Of a stretch of DNA of 64,000 nucleotides, positions 46,545 to 58,560 are shown in pieces. The stretch's first letter is position 1. Every line of letters begins with the position of its first letter. A program made the position numbers and the translations under genes. The notes beneath the pieces are model-generated. The model did not search any database and was not told the DNA's origin. It saw only the letters and a program-made list of their open reading frames with translations. Source of the stretch: Sisyra terminalis (lineage: Eukaryota; Arthropoda; Insecta; Neuroptera; Sisyridae); contig OY292275.1 in assembly GCA_958496175.1 (NCBI GenBank), positions 47,321,701-47,385,700 on the forward strand, given 5' to 3'.

Positions 46545-49137
46545 GGCACTTTTATTAAAGACATAAGTCTCAATGATATATGGAAACCTATAAACCATAT
46601 CAGAGAGCTTGTCATAATTTGATCTTTAGAGCTCTATTCATATCAAGAAAAACTAGAAACTCATTTATTTCAAATATGATATTTTTAGTTATGCCATTGA
46701 TCTAGCCTATTGTGGATATATTTGCGATCGAATAGAACAAATTTTAAAATGACAAGAATAATGCAATTTTTCGTACTTTCGATGATTTTTTGGAATTAAA
46801 GTTTTGACTTTTGGTGGAAAATACTTCAATAAAAGCCTCATTTCTGGATTCTAATAACTATAAAATCGATATTTTATTTTACTTGATTTGAAGCTCTGTA
46901 TTTCTTCCGAAGGACATCTTTGCCTGAATCTCTATGAGAAAGCAAAGTAGTTTTGAAAAACCTATGTAAAAAATTGAATTTACAGAGTGAAAAAAAAACT
47001 TCATGAAATTATAGGAGTAAAATTACAATTAATCAGAATATTTGAGGATAAAGTTTTATTAGTAACCACTAAAATTATATTTTAATCTATTTGATCTTTA
47101 AATGTCCATTCCATTCCAACAGCTTTACAAAGCATCGATTAAAATACAAAACTCAACAGATCTATTTCATGTAATAGGAAAGTTTAGTTAAGATTGGTTA
47201 CAATCTCAGAAAAAAGGAATTCAAATACTTGATGTTGAGGAAGAGGAACTAGAAGCCCCCAAGAAAAAAGGAAAAACACGGATTTAAATGTTGGACTTAT
47301 GAAAAAGAAATGAACTGCTACGATTTAAAAAGACTGGAGTTAGATTACGCTAGTAGAAAAAAGGCAACCACGCGGGAAACTCAATCTACCGTCAGACAGA
47401 AAACAGAAAAATAAAGACAATTGATCAAAGGTGATTTTTTTAAGTTAAAATACATTTGATTTCAAAAGAACTCTATTCAAAAACGCGGAAAAACGGACAA
47501 CTTGACCTCGACACAATTCAAACAGTAAATCGAAACAGTCATACAGCAGAAAATGATGAATTACTCGCTGAAATAATTCCCATTCATTTGTTTGATTCAT
47601 ACGATACATATGCATATATGTGACTTGAATAGATCCACTTATCATAATCAATCCAACAAAAAAAAATTGCCAAGACTTTCAATTGTGATTCTACATTTGT
47701 TCTTCGTCAATTTTCTTTTTCATTCCCTCGTTTCGAATGTTGTGCTGTTAGTTCCTGATTCGATTGAAAATGTAGAACGTCGCAAGTATGATCTTCGAAC
47801 CGAAACGACGTAAAGACTTCGGTCTCGTTTTACACATCACACACGTTACATACGACTAAACACTACATAGTCTTAGGAAAACCAAAAACAAACAAATCCC
47901 CAACGAAAATGTATCACATGAAAATCTTCTCGATTATATGTAATTTCCGAAATTTCCAACAAATCAATTATGGTTGACTTTCACGATCGTTTTTGATTTT
48001 GTATTATAGAAATTATCGTTCAATTGATTATAGAAATAAAAATGAAATTTCAAGCAAAAAGAAAAGTTTTCGCGGTCGAATGGATAGAATTTAAAGTGGT
48101 TGTTTAACTATGATACGATCAATTAGATGTGTAATATCTGTGTATTATAACGTTGAACGAAAACTCCCTTTGAGAAATAATTATATAAATCTTTAATTTG
48201 ACATCGTTAATGAGGGGAGTGAGACATTGAAATCGCTAAATTATATAGGATATTTTCAATTTGATGCAATATGGAGAGTGTGAATGCGATTATATGGCCG
48301 TTAAAAACGCATTTGGTGCATCTGAATGCAGTCCGATTTGTTGCATCGAACAACAGCCAGTTCTGCTCTGATGGCTTTCTATTTAAAATCTTTTCGAGTT
48401 ATTAAGTTTTACGCTGCACTCCATAAATATTTAACATTTCTGAATAGCTATCATGATAATGAAATGTTCTGTTTTATATTTTGCTTCACAGCGGCAATTA
48501 ACCGACATTTAACATAAGGAAATGTAAATTGAAAACATTTACATAATTACAAACCGAATTTTTCATGTTTTCATGTCTTCCGTGGCCTCATGTTTTTCGC
48601 AAAACCAATTGAATTCCATTACGGAAAGCGGGCGCGAAGCATCCCTGATTTCAATGTTAATTTTTTTATAATATGTATATGTAGAGTGGCTCAGTGAAAT
48701 ATGCCACTGCTTTTATAATTTTGGCAATAAATTCTTTTTAAAGTGTACTTTTTCATTTACGCCAAGAAATTTGCACAAGAGGAAAGTCACAGGGTTGTAA
48801 CTTCATAGTTTGTACAGTTACTTCCTGTTGTTTATTCATTTTTCTTCTTTTTTGTAATATTTTGTTTCCTCATACCAATGTATATTTTAATCTATGGTAT
48901 CTTCAACACTATGGAATGAACAACAAAATAAATAGTGCTTTAAAATGTTACAGGAAAAGTTGGTATTAAAAAACATGTACCAAGAAAAGCTTAAAAGCTC
49001 AACGTACAAGAGGCAAAAAATACCATATAATTGCATTGTACAAAAGTGAAAATGTTTCGAACTCCATAATAACAAATTTTTAATGCATTTTTATATACTA
49101 ATAAGGGGGCATCCATTAATAACGTGAAATATCAGGG
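46545..49137. other. Gene-less stretch
   Basis: No gene was recognised with confidence. At 47255-47415 a broken frame rich in charged residues (KPPRKKEKHGFKCWTYEKEM) looks coding-like but matches nothing I know. The region 47700-48660 is less AT-rich and may be conserved non-coding DNA. Confidence 0.4.
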
Positions 49138-49138
49138 G

Positions 49139-49640
49139 GGGGGATGTGAGCAAAATCTTACTGAATTTCACGTGGGGGAGAGGATGGTTTCGGCAAATAT
49201 CTCTTTTTTTTTAAATTAAATCAATAAATAAATTTAATATTATCGAAGCCCAGATCTACATTGCAAGTACGGATTTTAAAAAATGTCCGTGTTATTAGAG
49301 GAGGAAGTCGAGTAAAACCTCTCAAAATCTTTCCAAGGAGGAAAGGCAAGTCGAAAAATAGCTAAAATAGTCTGTAATTAATGTAATTAGGGGGATGTGA
49401 GCAAAATATCACCCAATGTCACGTGGGGAAGAGGATGGTCTCGGCAAATTTACTTATTTTTTTTAAATTGATCTTTTAAATAAATTTAATGTTATCGAAG
49501 CACAGATTTACATTTGCAAATACGTATTTTAAAAAATCTCCATTTTAGGGGAGGAAGTCAAGTAAAACCCTTGAAAATCTTTCCATGTAGGAAAGATAGG
49601 TCGAAAAATAACTAAAATAGTCTGTAATTAATGTAATTAA
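49139..49640. repeat. Tandem duplication, two units of about 251 bp
   Basis: Units at 49139-49389 and 49390-49640 each begin GGGGATGTGAGCAAAAT, contain TCACGTGGGG and GAGGATGGT, TTATCGAAGC and GAGGAAGTC, and end AGTCTGTAATTAATGTAATT. Upstream, AAGGGGGCATCCATTAATAA (49103-49122) resembles the start of a dispersed insect repeat. No coding was seen. Confidence 0.85.
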
Positions 49641-50299
49641 CGAATGTTCCCTAATGCAAATAATCTTTAATATGATCGTTTAGCTCCTGTTTTTAATATA
49701 CAATGGCATATTCGCCATATCATATTTATATCTTAAGTTCAAATATCGTGCTTATCGATTTGCATACCTGAATTTGGTAGTTTACTACCTAGTTGCTGTT
49801 TAAGAATATTCTTTACCATTGTCCCATCAATTTTTATTTTATCCTTGTTAAAATTTTGATCTAAAAATTTTATTAAAGCTTTGAATTAAGAAGATTCAAT
49901 ATTCAAGTACTTTAAGGACGAATTCCACGGATTCGGTGAGACAAAAGTGAAGGAGAGAATTTTCGACCACACATTCGGGATATTATAAATGATATGATGT
50001 AAATGGATTTGATCCAGGAAAATATAAAATTCTCCAAGGGAAATAAAAGGAAGCTTTGGAAGTCTTCAAAGAAGTCATAAAAACACTGCTGGAAAAATAC
50101 CATCAACTTTTGTGTATTATGTCTCTTAAAGTCCATATTCATCGTTCTCATTTTGGTCTTTTTTCTTAAAAATTTGGAGCTTTCTTTAATGAGTAAAAGA
50201 TTCCATCAGGATTTATCTTAAAAGGAACAAAGATCTTAGAGCTGTTAGAATGAAACCATTCTTGTGGGTTACTGTGGGTCTTTGTAGAAGGATGTATTT

Positions 50300-50745
50300 T
50301 TGACGTATTGCCCAAATACGTATTTCAATTGCCAAGCAATCTTCCTCATCAAGTCATCAAGTAGTATTGGATTGCTCCATACTTAACTCCGTAGTAATTC
50401 ATTACAGACCGATCAATAAAACTCAAATTAGAAAGAACCAAATTATATTTTTTCACTTACTTTGAACAGTTATACTTTTCACACAATATATAAAGCATAT
50501 TGTGATCTTATTTAAGTAATTTAATTAACAAAAGTAAACTAGGTGGCTCATACCATAGCAGTTACAGAACGATCTGATACTACTTGATAACCACTGAGAA
50601 AGATTGCTTGGTAATCAAAATACGTATCCCGGCAATACGTCAAAAATATATTTGTTTGAACTTTTGTTCGAATTTATTTTTAAAGTAAACTTTTGTAACT
50701 TATATTACATAAATAAGATCACAGTATATTTTATATATGGTAAAA
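50300..50745. repeat. Inverted-repeat pair of the 38740-type element
   Basis: Right part (50410-50745) parallels 38740-39090. An inverted arm at 50300-50400 mirrors 50555-50660 (TGACGTATTG, AAATACGTATTT, CCAAGCAATCTT, AGTAGTATTGGATTGCTCC). The minus-strand module 50310-50353 reads CTTGATGAGG, hairpin GATTGC-TTG-GCAATT, then GAAATACGTATTT, again hammerhead-like in layout. Confidence 0.6.
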
Positions 50746-50804
50746 ATTGAATTTCCAGTTTTTCAGAAGGTGGAAAATTTAACGACAATTCTAAATTTTT
50801 TAAT

Positions 50805-50985
50805 AGATAATAATATATGCCTTATGAGACTCAATTTCTGACAGTCAAAAACTCTTGAAACGCGTCGTAATAAAGAAGAAATTGAGTCTCATAAGACATA
50901 TATTATTATCTCTTAATGTATTGTGACTCGGAAATAAATAAAATACTTATCAATGTTAAATCTAAAATTTTGTTTGAAAAATCAA
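50805..50985 (+). repeat. Solo Penelope end with a hairpin-caged hammerhead-like core
   Basis: A 33-bp inverted repeat with one mismatch (50805-50837; 50879-50911; CTTATGAGACTCAATTT) encloses a 41-base loop. The loop contains CTGACAG, TCAAAAACTCTT, GAAAC, GCGTC and GTAATAAAG, homologous to the Penelope 3' end at 37541-37582. Three to four bases of CTGATGA are deleted, so it cannot be an active hammerhead. The tail GTGACTCGGAAATAAATAAA follows. Confidence 0.7.
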
Positions 50986-52362
50986 AATAGGTTCGAAGTT
51001 TTTGAATGAAATGAAAAATATCATTTCGACGTAGTTGTGATATTTAAATATTAGATCTAATAGTTCGCATTGATAGTTTAGCTTGGAAACTAAATTTCTT
51101 CTTTTAATTGATATAAACATTTGTTTTTAGAAATATTTTATAGCTTTCAATTAAATATAACATAAAGGTCATATCCAAGGAATTGTTGTGAAAGAAAATA
51201 TATATTCACTGTTAAAAAATATTAAAACGATAAAAAATGTGCTTTTTTCGTTTGGTTTTTCTCTTCTCATAACAGCTTTACTCACTTGGTTGAGCAAATT
51301 TCATAAAACTATCATTAATCAACGGACGTCAGTAAATCCTTCTGAAATTTTAGAGTTTTAATTAAAGGATTTGAAGTAATACATGTGAAATATTCGTCGA
51401 CATTAACGTATCAAACGCGATTTGGGAACGTCTCGCAATTTCCCAGACGGTGTGATTTTTGCTGATTTATGTGTCTTATTGAGCTTTAGCCAGTCCAAAG
51501 CTCTACGCGGCAGCTTCACGGCCACTTAAACGTCACTACCACCGTCACCGCCGTGTTTTCCTTCCTTCCCTCTCGGTATCTTTATCGGTGTTTGCTTTAT
51601 TTCGAAAACGAGTTTACAACTCGAAATAAATCGAAAAGAAAACTATGAATATTTATGCGAAGGGAAAAAATTCTAAAATATTAATTTAATTTTTTAGTGG
51701 CGTTTCATGTTATTTTTCTTTTGGTATTGTATGAGTGAAAATCGTGAATGATGAATAACGGAAATTGCCAACAGACAGACAGACTTCATGTCTGACAGTT
51801 GAAATCAAAATCTCGTGATTTTTCCCATACAGACATTTGGACGTAATGTCTATCATTCGCCTGTATAGTTTAATATTTGCGTAATATGAATCATAAAATT
51901 TGCAAAGTTTGATATAAGATTGATTTAACCGCATTTTTTACGAATGAACTAACTTTCCTGTCATTTACTTTACGGAAAATAAAAACAATTATATAAGTAC
52001 TGTTAAGTCGGGAATTTACTTGATGAATGTCTTAGGTTGACACAATTAGTTTTGTTGACTTAATCCTTGTCACGAATAGTTTAATACAGTTTTGATTTGG
52101 GTTTGTTGCGACAGAAAAAAACCCTTGATGATTTTTTTTTATTTTATTATTAAAAAATTATAACTTTGCTTCTTAAATATCTCAAATAAAATGAAACAAA
52201 TATTAAAAATTTATATCAACATAAGAAGATTTTTTTTCAATACGATGTAAAAAATTTCCCTTCCCAAAATGACTTACAATTTATCCAAAATATTTACAAA
52301 AATCTTCTGGAAGTTTCAAGAAAAAGTAATTTATTTTACGGTAATAACCTAAATGTATAAAA
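50986..52362. other. Gene-less stretch
   Basis: No gene was recognised. The part at 51400-51620 is much less AT-rich (CTACGCGGCAGCTTCACGG) and unique in the window. It could be regulatory or a UTR exon, but nothing proves it. Confidence 0.4.
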
Positions 52363-53212
52363 ATATAGAACAATATAATGTTTTTCATTTCTTGTTTTTC
52401 CAACAATAAAGGATGTGGTACTTTACGAAATTGTTAATGAATAGAGAGTCCATAAATTAGATTGGTTGGACATATTTTGTCAAAAAATCAGGTGATCTTG
52501 ATTAGTTGGATGATTAGTTCATCATTTTCTAGTTCTAGACCAGGAGAGTTCAATACGATTTTGTGGAAGCCCACATATAAAATTTATATTTTTGCAGCGG
52601 GTCAAAGGAAATATGAAATAGTAAAGCAATCGTTATGAATCGATATCGCGGGCCGTATAGTGGTTTGTATGATAACAGTCCTCTGGACTAGCTCTGAACT
52701 ATCTGAACTAGTTCGTCATTTTGCTCATACTTTTAAGAACTCCGTTAGTTTATAATATAACGCGTGTTTGAAAATATAGTACAATTTTATGTTTTTTTTT
52801 TGGTGTTTTTCCTACAAAAAATGATGTGGTGCCTTACGAAATCGCTAATGAATAGATAATCCATAAATTAGATTTGTTGAACACGTTTTATCAAAAAATG
52901 AGTTGATCTTTTACAAAAAAATAGATTTTGGATGTTTCGACTAATGATTAGTTAATCATTTTTTAGTTCCAGACCAGGGGTGTCCCTCCAATATGATTTT
53001 GTGGAAGCCCAGATATAAGAATTTTAATTTTGCAGTGGGTCAAAGGAAATGTCGAATAGTAAAGCAATCGTAATGGATAAGTTTACATATTGCGGGCTGG
53101 ATGGTGGCTTGTATGTTGAACAGATCTTTGGACTAGCTCTGAGCTATCTAAACTTGTACGTCATTTTTCACATACATTTATGAACTCCGTTTGTTTATAA
53201 TATAACGCGTGA
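52363..53212. repeat. Tandem repeat, two units of about 410-440 bp
   Basis: Units at 52363-52773 and 52774-53212 share GATGTGGT, TACGAAAT, CCATAAATTAGATT, GATTTTGTGGAAGCCCA, GGGTCAAAGGAAAT, GGACTAGCTCTGA and TTTATAATATAACGCGTG. The second unit carries an insertion near its middle. No family was recognised. Downstream (53225-53245) is a short GGTTAGGTTAGG run. Confidence 0.8.
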
Positions 53213-54119
53213 GATTATAAACTAACGGTTGGTTAGGTTAGGTTAAATTGTAATCTGTCGACGTAAGATTATAAACCAACGAAATTTAAATATTACGGTA
53301 GGTATCACATATTATTATTAAAGAAATCTTTTATATAAATATACTAGCTGACCCGGCAAACTTCGTAGTGCCTAACAGGAATTGAACGTAGTGTTTTTTA
53401 TGAAAGAATATTTTAGCTACTCTTAATTTATAATTTTAATAACAAACTAATACGAATACAATTATGAAGTTCAATATTTAATTAGAACAATATTATATAA
53501 TAATATTATATTATACAATGGGAGTAAAAATTATTAATAAAAACAAAAATTAGTTAATTCAATGGCATGTCAACAATTCATTTAATTTATTGAAGCTATG
53601 AATTTTGGTGCATGCATTGCCCTCAGATTGATTCTCCTCATTGAAGTACGTTGCTATTACATTGACATACGATTTGTCAAATCAAATATCTTAAATATAC
53701 TAAATAAAGTCAGGTTATTTAGATCATTTTTTTACTAAAAAATTACTGGACTGATTTTGATGATTAATGATTAGTTCAATTCACCATCGCTCCAAATAGC
53801 AGAGTAACTATTAACTATTATTAACTATTAACTATTAACATATCTTAATAATACACGGAAAAATATGAATAAAATCAGTTTTAAAAAAATTAGGCTTGGA
53901 ATTTTCCGTAGTTGGCAGTTCACGTGACCCACACTTTGATGTCAATGCTGTCAATTTCATACTGTCTGTAACTCTTTCTTAAAGGCATATAACGATAGTT
54001 ATTGAAAGATCTATCTTCGCATTGACTCAATATGTTTTGAAAGCGCAATGATTTTGTTGTTGGTGATTTCCTCCAGTGCCAAGTATTCCAATATGGAATT
54101 CTACCAATAAAATAAATAC

Positions 54120-55390
54120 TTGCTTAAAATCATAAAATCTGTGGCACAATGTGAAGAAATTTCAGTTGGAGACATGAGGCATGCGTTGTGGAATGATCAA
54201 TCTGCTGAAAAATTTCCCAAGCAAATGTTGAATCTCGGTAATAACCATATTCCTGTCAACGAATCGAGCGTATTGATTTCATTTCCTAAGAATTTTTGGG
54301 ATTTCGTCTCATTTAAATTTTTTACATAATTGCTAGCTTTTTCACAAAACCGCTGAATAATGTTTTAGTAAACTTAATTTGAATAAAAATTCAAACAACG
54401 AACACGGCCATTTATTAATTTCTTGGAGAAATCATCAGCAGTAGAAATCATCGTTCAGCAATACAATTTTCTTGTTATTTTCCATCTGAAGTTTATTTAT
54501 ATGGTACCAGATATTTGATAATTTAAAGCAAGCATTTATTTTATCGACAACAGTCGATCCTTAATGTCTGAAGTCGTCCACTGTATGGAAATATTTAAAA
54601 ACAATCAAATTAAACTCGAAAAATAAAATTCGAATTGCAGAATAACTAATTTAGAAAAGTGTTTTCCAAACAATATCTCGATATTGGTAATGGCAAAATT
54701 TCTGTTGACACATTACCTGCATACATTACATTCTTTGCCAATTTTGTCACTTTACTGAATCAAAGACCGAACTCATCGAGAGGGTGTTCCCAAACTTGGT
54801 TACAAATTACAAAAATCATGTTTGGTTGAGAGAACGTGTTATATTGACCCCAAAAAACGTTGTCAACGAAAATGATATTAATGAAATAGATAGTTCAGAT
54901 TCAAAATAGGAAAACTGGCGAGTTAGAGATCTGCAATTCGGTTGATTGCGTTACTAATAAAGATGATGTTTTCAATTATGGATAGAACTTTAAATTCGCT
55001 GAAATTCTCCGGGTTACCGCCTCATAATCCAATTAAAAATTGGATCAGTAATCTTTATGTTGTGGAATATATAGATCAACCACGTTTTGGTCATAACACC
55101 CGACTTGCGGTGAAAAAATTAATGAGCAACCTTATCGAAGTTACAAATTGATTTAAAAATACAAAGCAGAAGACATTTTGATTCCACATATCCCAATTTT
55201 CCGAACGACGTGTCGTGTGACTTTAATCGACTACAATTTTCTGCATTTTCAGATACCTCCGTAGTTTTTGGACAATGATTCGTTTTATTGTTTATGTTTA
55301 CGGATTATGAATACAACGCCTATCAATTTCTGTATCTGTATTGCTCATAAAATACATTTGTAAGATTTGATGATCTAGTAGTGGTCTAGT
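54120..55390 (+). pseudogene. Helitron Pif1-like helicase relics (two overlapping pieces)
   Basis: Piece one (54171-54329): DMRHALWNDQSAEKF, NLGNNHIPV and LISFPKNFWDFV, matching the Helitron helicase stretch NMR, DxSxxFxxQLLxxGNG, LPxNF. Piece two restarts the same region (54655: FSKQYLDIGNGKISVD), then gives ESKTELIERVFPNLVTNYKN, HVWLRERVILTPKNVV, SLKFSGLPPHNP, RLAVKKLMSNLIEVT (to 55151), YKAEDILIPHIPIF, and a decayed FSHGQLYVACS-like end near 55345. The Walker A half and the Rep domain are missing. The repeat of the same segment shows two copies are merged. Frames are broken throughout. Confidence 0.8.
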
Positions 55391-55912
55391 AGTGGATATC
55401 TAGTAGTGGTAACAGCGCTTCCAGTGATAAATTTGTTCTTGTATCTGCAAAGATTTTCTTAAATTATTTGAAAAATAAAAATTTAAATGTAATCCAAAAA
55501 TTATTATGGAATTATACCTTGAAGGGGGACATGAATTTATCCAGCACAATATGCGTTGCCCCAAACGACGTTGTTTGTAATCAACTGTTATATTTTTGAG
55601 TTTTGGTCCAGAAATTTTAAGAATCATTTCCTAGCCTATAATCTAATGAGCGTAACGGATCTGGTGATGGGACCAATTGTGGCAATTTTACTTTTCCACC
55701 AGCTCAACATAACCCAGTATATTCACAGCTGTAGTTATGGTTGTTTAGAAGTGCGGTGGGGAAAATGAGAGTGAGGGCGGTTTCCCTATGCTTACACAAT
55801 GGGCATTGTAGTTATATCATTTTGATAACAGAAATTTAAATAACGCCATTTCACTTAATTTTATTTGTTTCTTAACAAAGAAACTTTTTATAATTTTTTT
55901 TTATGAACCAAT

Positions 55913-56322
<410 letters not shown>

Positions 56323-57169
56323 AAAAACAAACAAAAATTAAAAACCGCCTCTATGGTATTTGATATAAGTACCTACTACCTAAACTTTCATACTAATTAA
56401 GTGAAATGACGTTATTTAAAATGCTGTAGTTAAAATTATATAACAAAAACAGAAACTTATTACTAATTTATTCTTTATTTATTAATTACACTTAGTAAAT
56501 TCAAAATTTCGATTGTTGATTAACTTTTCATTTTCTCAAAGAAACTAAATCACCCCAATTCACTCTTTTAGGGCAGGAGTTTTAAAAAAAAATATTTTCA
56601 CATGCCTACTTCTTATAAGGAATACACCGAATATTAAAATTTTATCTGGCAGAGGTTATATATAATTACACGATTTTATGTATGCACGGTTTTTAAAACG
56701 TATTTACTTTAAGCTTTATTAATATAATTATTTTTTTACTACTACTGTTACTTGTTTCGTTAATATTTCGTTAAAATAGGGGTTGATCGTAGAAGGGTGA
56801 AAATTAAGAGTAATATGATTTTTTGTTATTCTAAGTCATGACAAAATAAAAATCTAGCCAAAAAAATTAAAGTTTTTAATTAATAAAAAAATAAGGGTTG
56901 ATCATAGAGGGGTGAAAATTTAGGGTTGTATGTATTTTTGTATGATGTATCATAAAAAAATAAAAACAAAAAATTTTATCCAAAAAATAAAAAAAAAAAT
57001 TTAAGGGTGGACCACCCTTACCATTTAGGGGGATGAAAAATAGATGTTGTCCGATTCTCATGCCTACCGAATATACATAGAAAATTTTATGAAAATCGGT
57101 CGAGCCGTTTCGGAGGAGTTTAGCAACGCACCCCGTGACACGAGAATTTTATATATTAGATTTAAATGG

Positions 57170-58180
57170 TGGTAAAACCATCGAAAGAAATCGATATATC
57201 ATACTTAAACTTCGATGTTTTTAATATCATTGTTACACTTTAAAAATATTGATGTTTTTATGAGCAATGTTGCATCCCTAGTTAAGGGTCGGTATTTTCG
57301 CTTATGGATACATAGATTATATCCTTACGGCAGCTTTTTAATAGGAAAGAAAAAATGTATCTAGTAAATAAATTCTACTTGTATCAGTATTCTTTAGTGA
57401 AAGTAAATATGTTCTCACTATTCTCAGATTAAATTCTATCAAAATACCACTCCAAAGACGCATGCGTCTCGTTAGTCGTGGGTATTTCACCCATATCTCA
57501 ATACTGCATGTTATAAACAATTAAGGCTCCTTATTTTCACTTATGGGATATCTTATCTCCTGTTCGTAATCTTTGAATCGTAAAATTAGATAAATCCAAC
57601 ACATTTATTTTAAACATATCAATCTTCTTCGATCAAAATACACTTATTTTCTCTATTCTCCGGATAAAGTTTCGTCTGGAAATTGAATGTTACCATTTAA
57701 ATATGAAAATACCGGCCGTAAATGAATTGAGAAATTGTTATCCATAGGGGTGGCGATACGAGGACAAGAGGACCACCATCCCTCTATCCTGGCATAGACA
57801 CAAAAAGACTAAGAACAACATTTTTGAGCAAGTCATTGTTTGTGTAAAACTGAAGGCTTGTATATTGTTGTATTCATTTATTCATCAGCTTGTTGATTGG
57901 TTCTTTGTTCTCTTCTAATCTTTTCCTAAGCACGTGATCACTGCTACATAACTTAAATGTACAATTTTCTATGGCTACCTTTATTGACTACAAAGATGCA
58001 CTGCTATATTAGTTATTCCTGTATTAAATGAGGTAATAGTTGAGTTCAAATTCAATGCAAAATTCAGAAATAAATAATTTTCGTGTTACTAGAATTAGTT
58101 ACTTATTGTAACTATCCTTGAACCTCCCAGCGGAGGTCCTTCCTGTTTAGACTTTTATAATTATAACTATTATAGTTATA
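57170..58180. other. Gene-less stretch
   Basis: No gene or repeat was recognised. Confidence 0.4.
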
Positions 58181-58323
58181 TTTATAACTACTATGGTCTT
58201 TAGCGACTTCAGGGTTAATAAAAATCCGTAATTGAGAAATATAGAAAATTTGCTCGATGATGGAACCCAAAACCTATCAGTTTTGAAGAGGTCATCTAGA
58301 CCACTCGCTCACTAGCAGGCTTG
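58181..58323 (-). mobile_element. tRNA-derived SINE, copy 8
   Basis: On the minus strand: the head GCCTGCTAGTGAGCGAGTGG, GGTTTTGGGTTCCATCATCG at the B box, AGCAAATTTTCTATATTTCT, and the CCTGAAGTCGCTAAAGACC body. The terminal CGACGGTAAATAAC is lost. It directly abuts a Jockey-like fragment on the same strand. Confidence 0.75.
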
Positions 58324-58560
58324 CTTTTATTTTTAAATTTTGATAAAGAGTTTCATTTGTTACATTCAACGGTGCGTCTGTAATTGCTAGTAGAATTTTA
58401 GTTTGAGCTTTTTGAAGAACCGCGATAGAAGATTTACTAGTCCAAGCATAAAGTTCAAATTCGTAAAACCACATTGAAATTATTGTAGTTTTGTATAAAA
58501 AGATTTTTGTTTTCTATTGGCAGTTTTGACCATCAACCCATAAACCAAAACAATCATTTG
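58324..58560 (-). pseudogene. Jockey-like LINE reverse transcriptase fragment
   Basis: The minus-strand frame reads LYKTTIISMWFYEFELYAWT, then SKSSIAVLQKAQTKILLAIT and DAPLNVTNETLYQNLKIK. It matches LYKxIIKPIWTYGxELWGxxSKSNIxxLQRxQSKxLR, then xAPWYVTN. The upstream part is frameshifted (GLMVKTANRKQ for YWLIGRKSxLxxENK). The SINE copy 8 joins directly at its 3' side. Confidence 0.7.

Noticed and set aside
47255..47415. Charged coding-like segment
   Set aside because: It has a stop and a frame change, and no family could be named. It is too weak to list as a gene.
53225..53245. Telomere-like GGTTAGGTTAGG
   Set aside because: Only about two TTAGG units, far too short to call an interstitial telomere.
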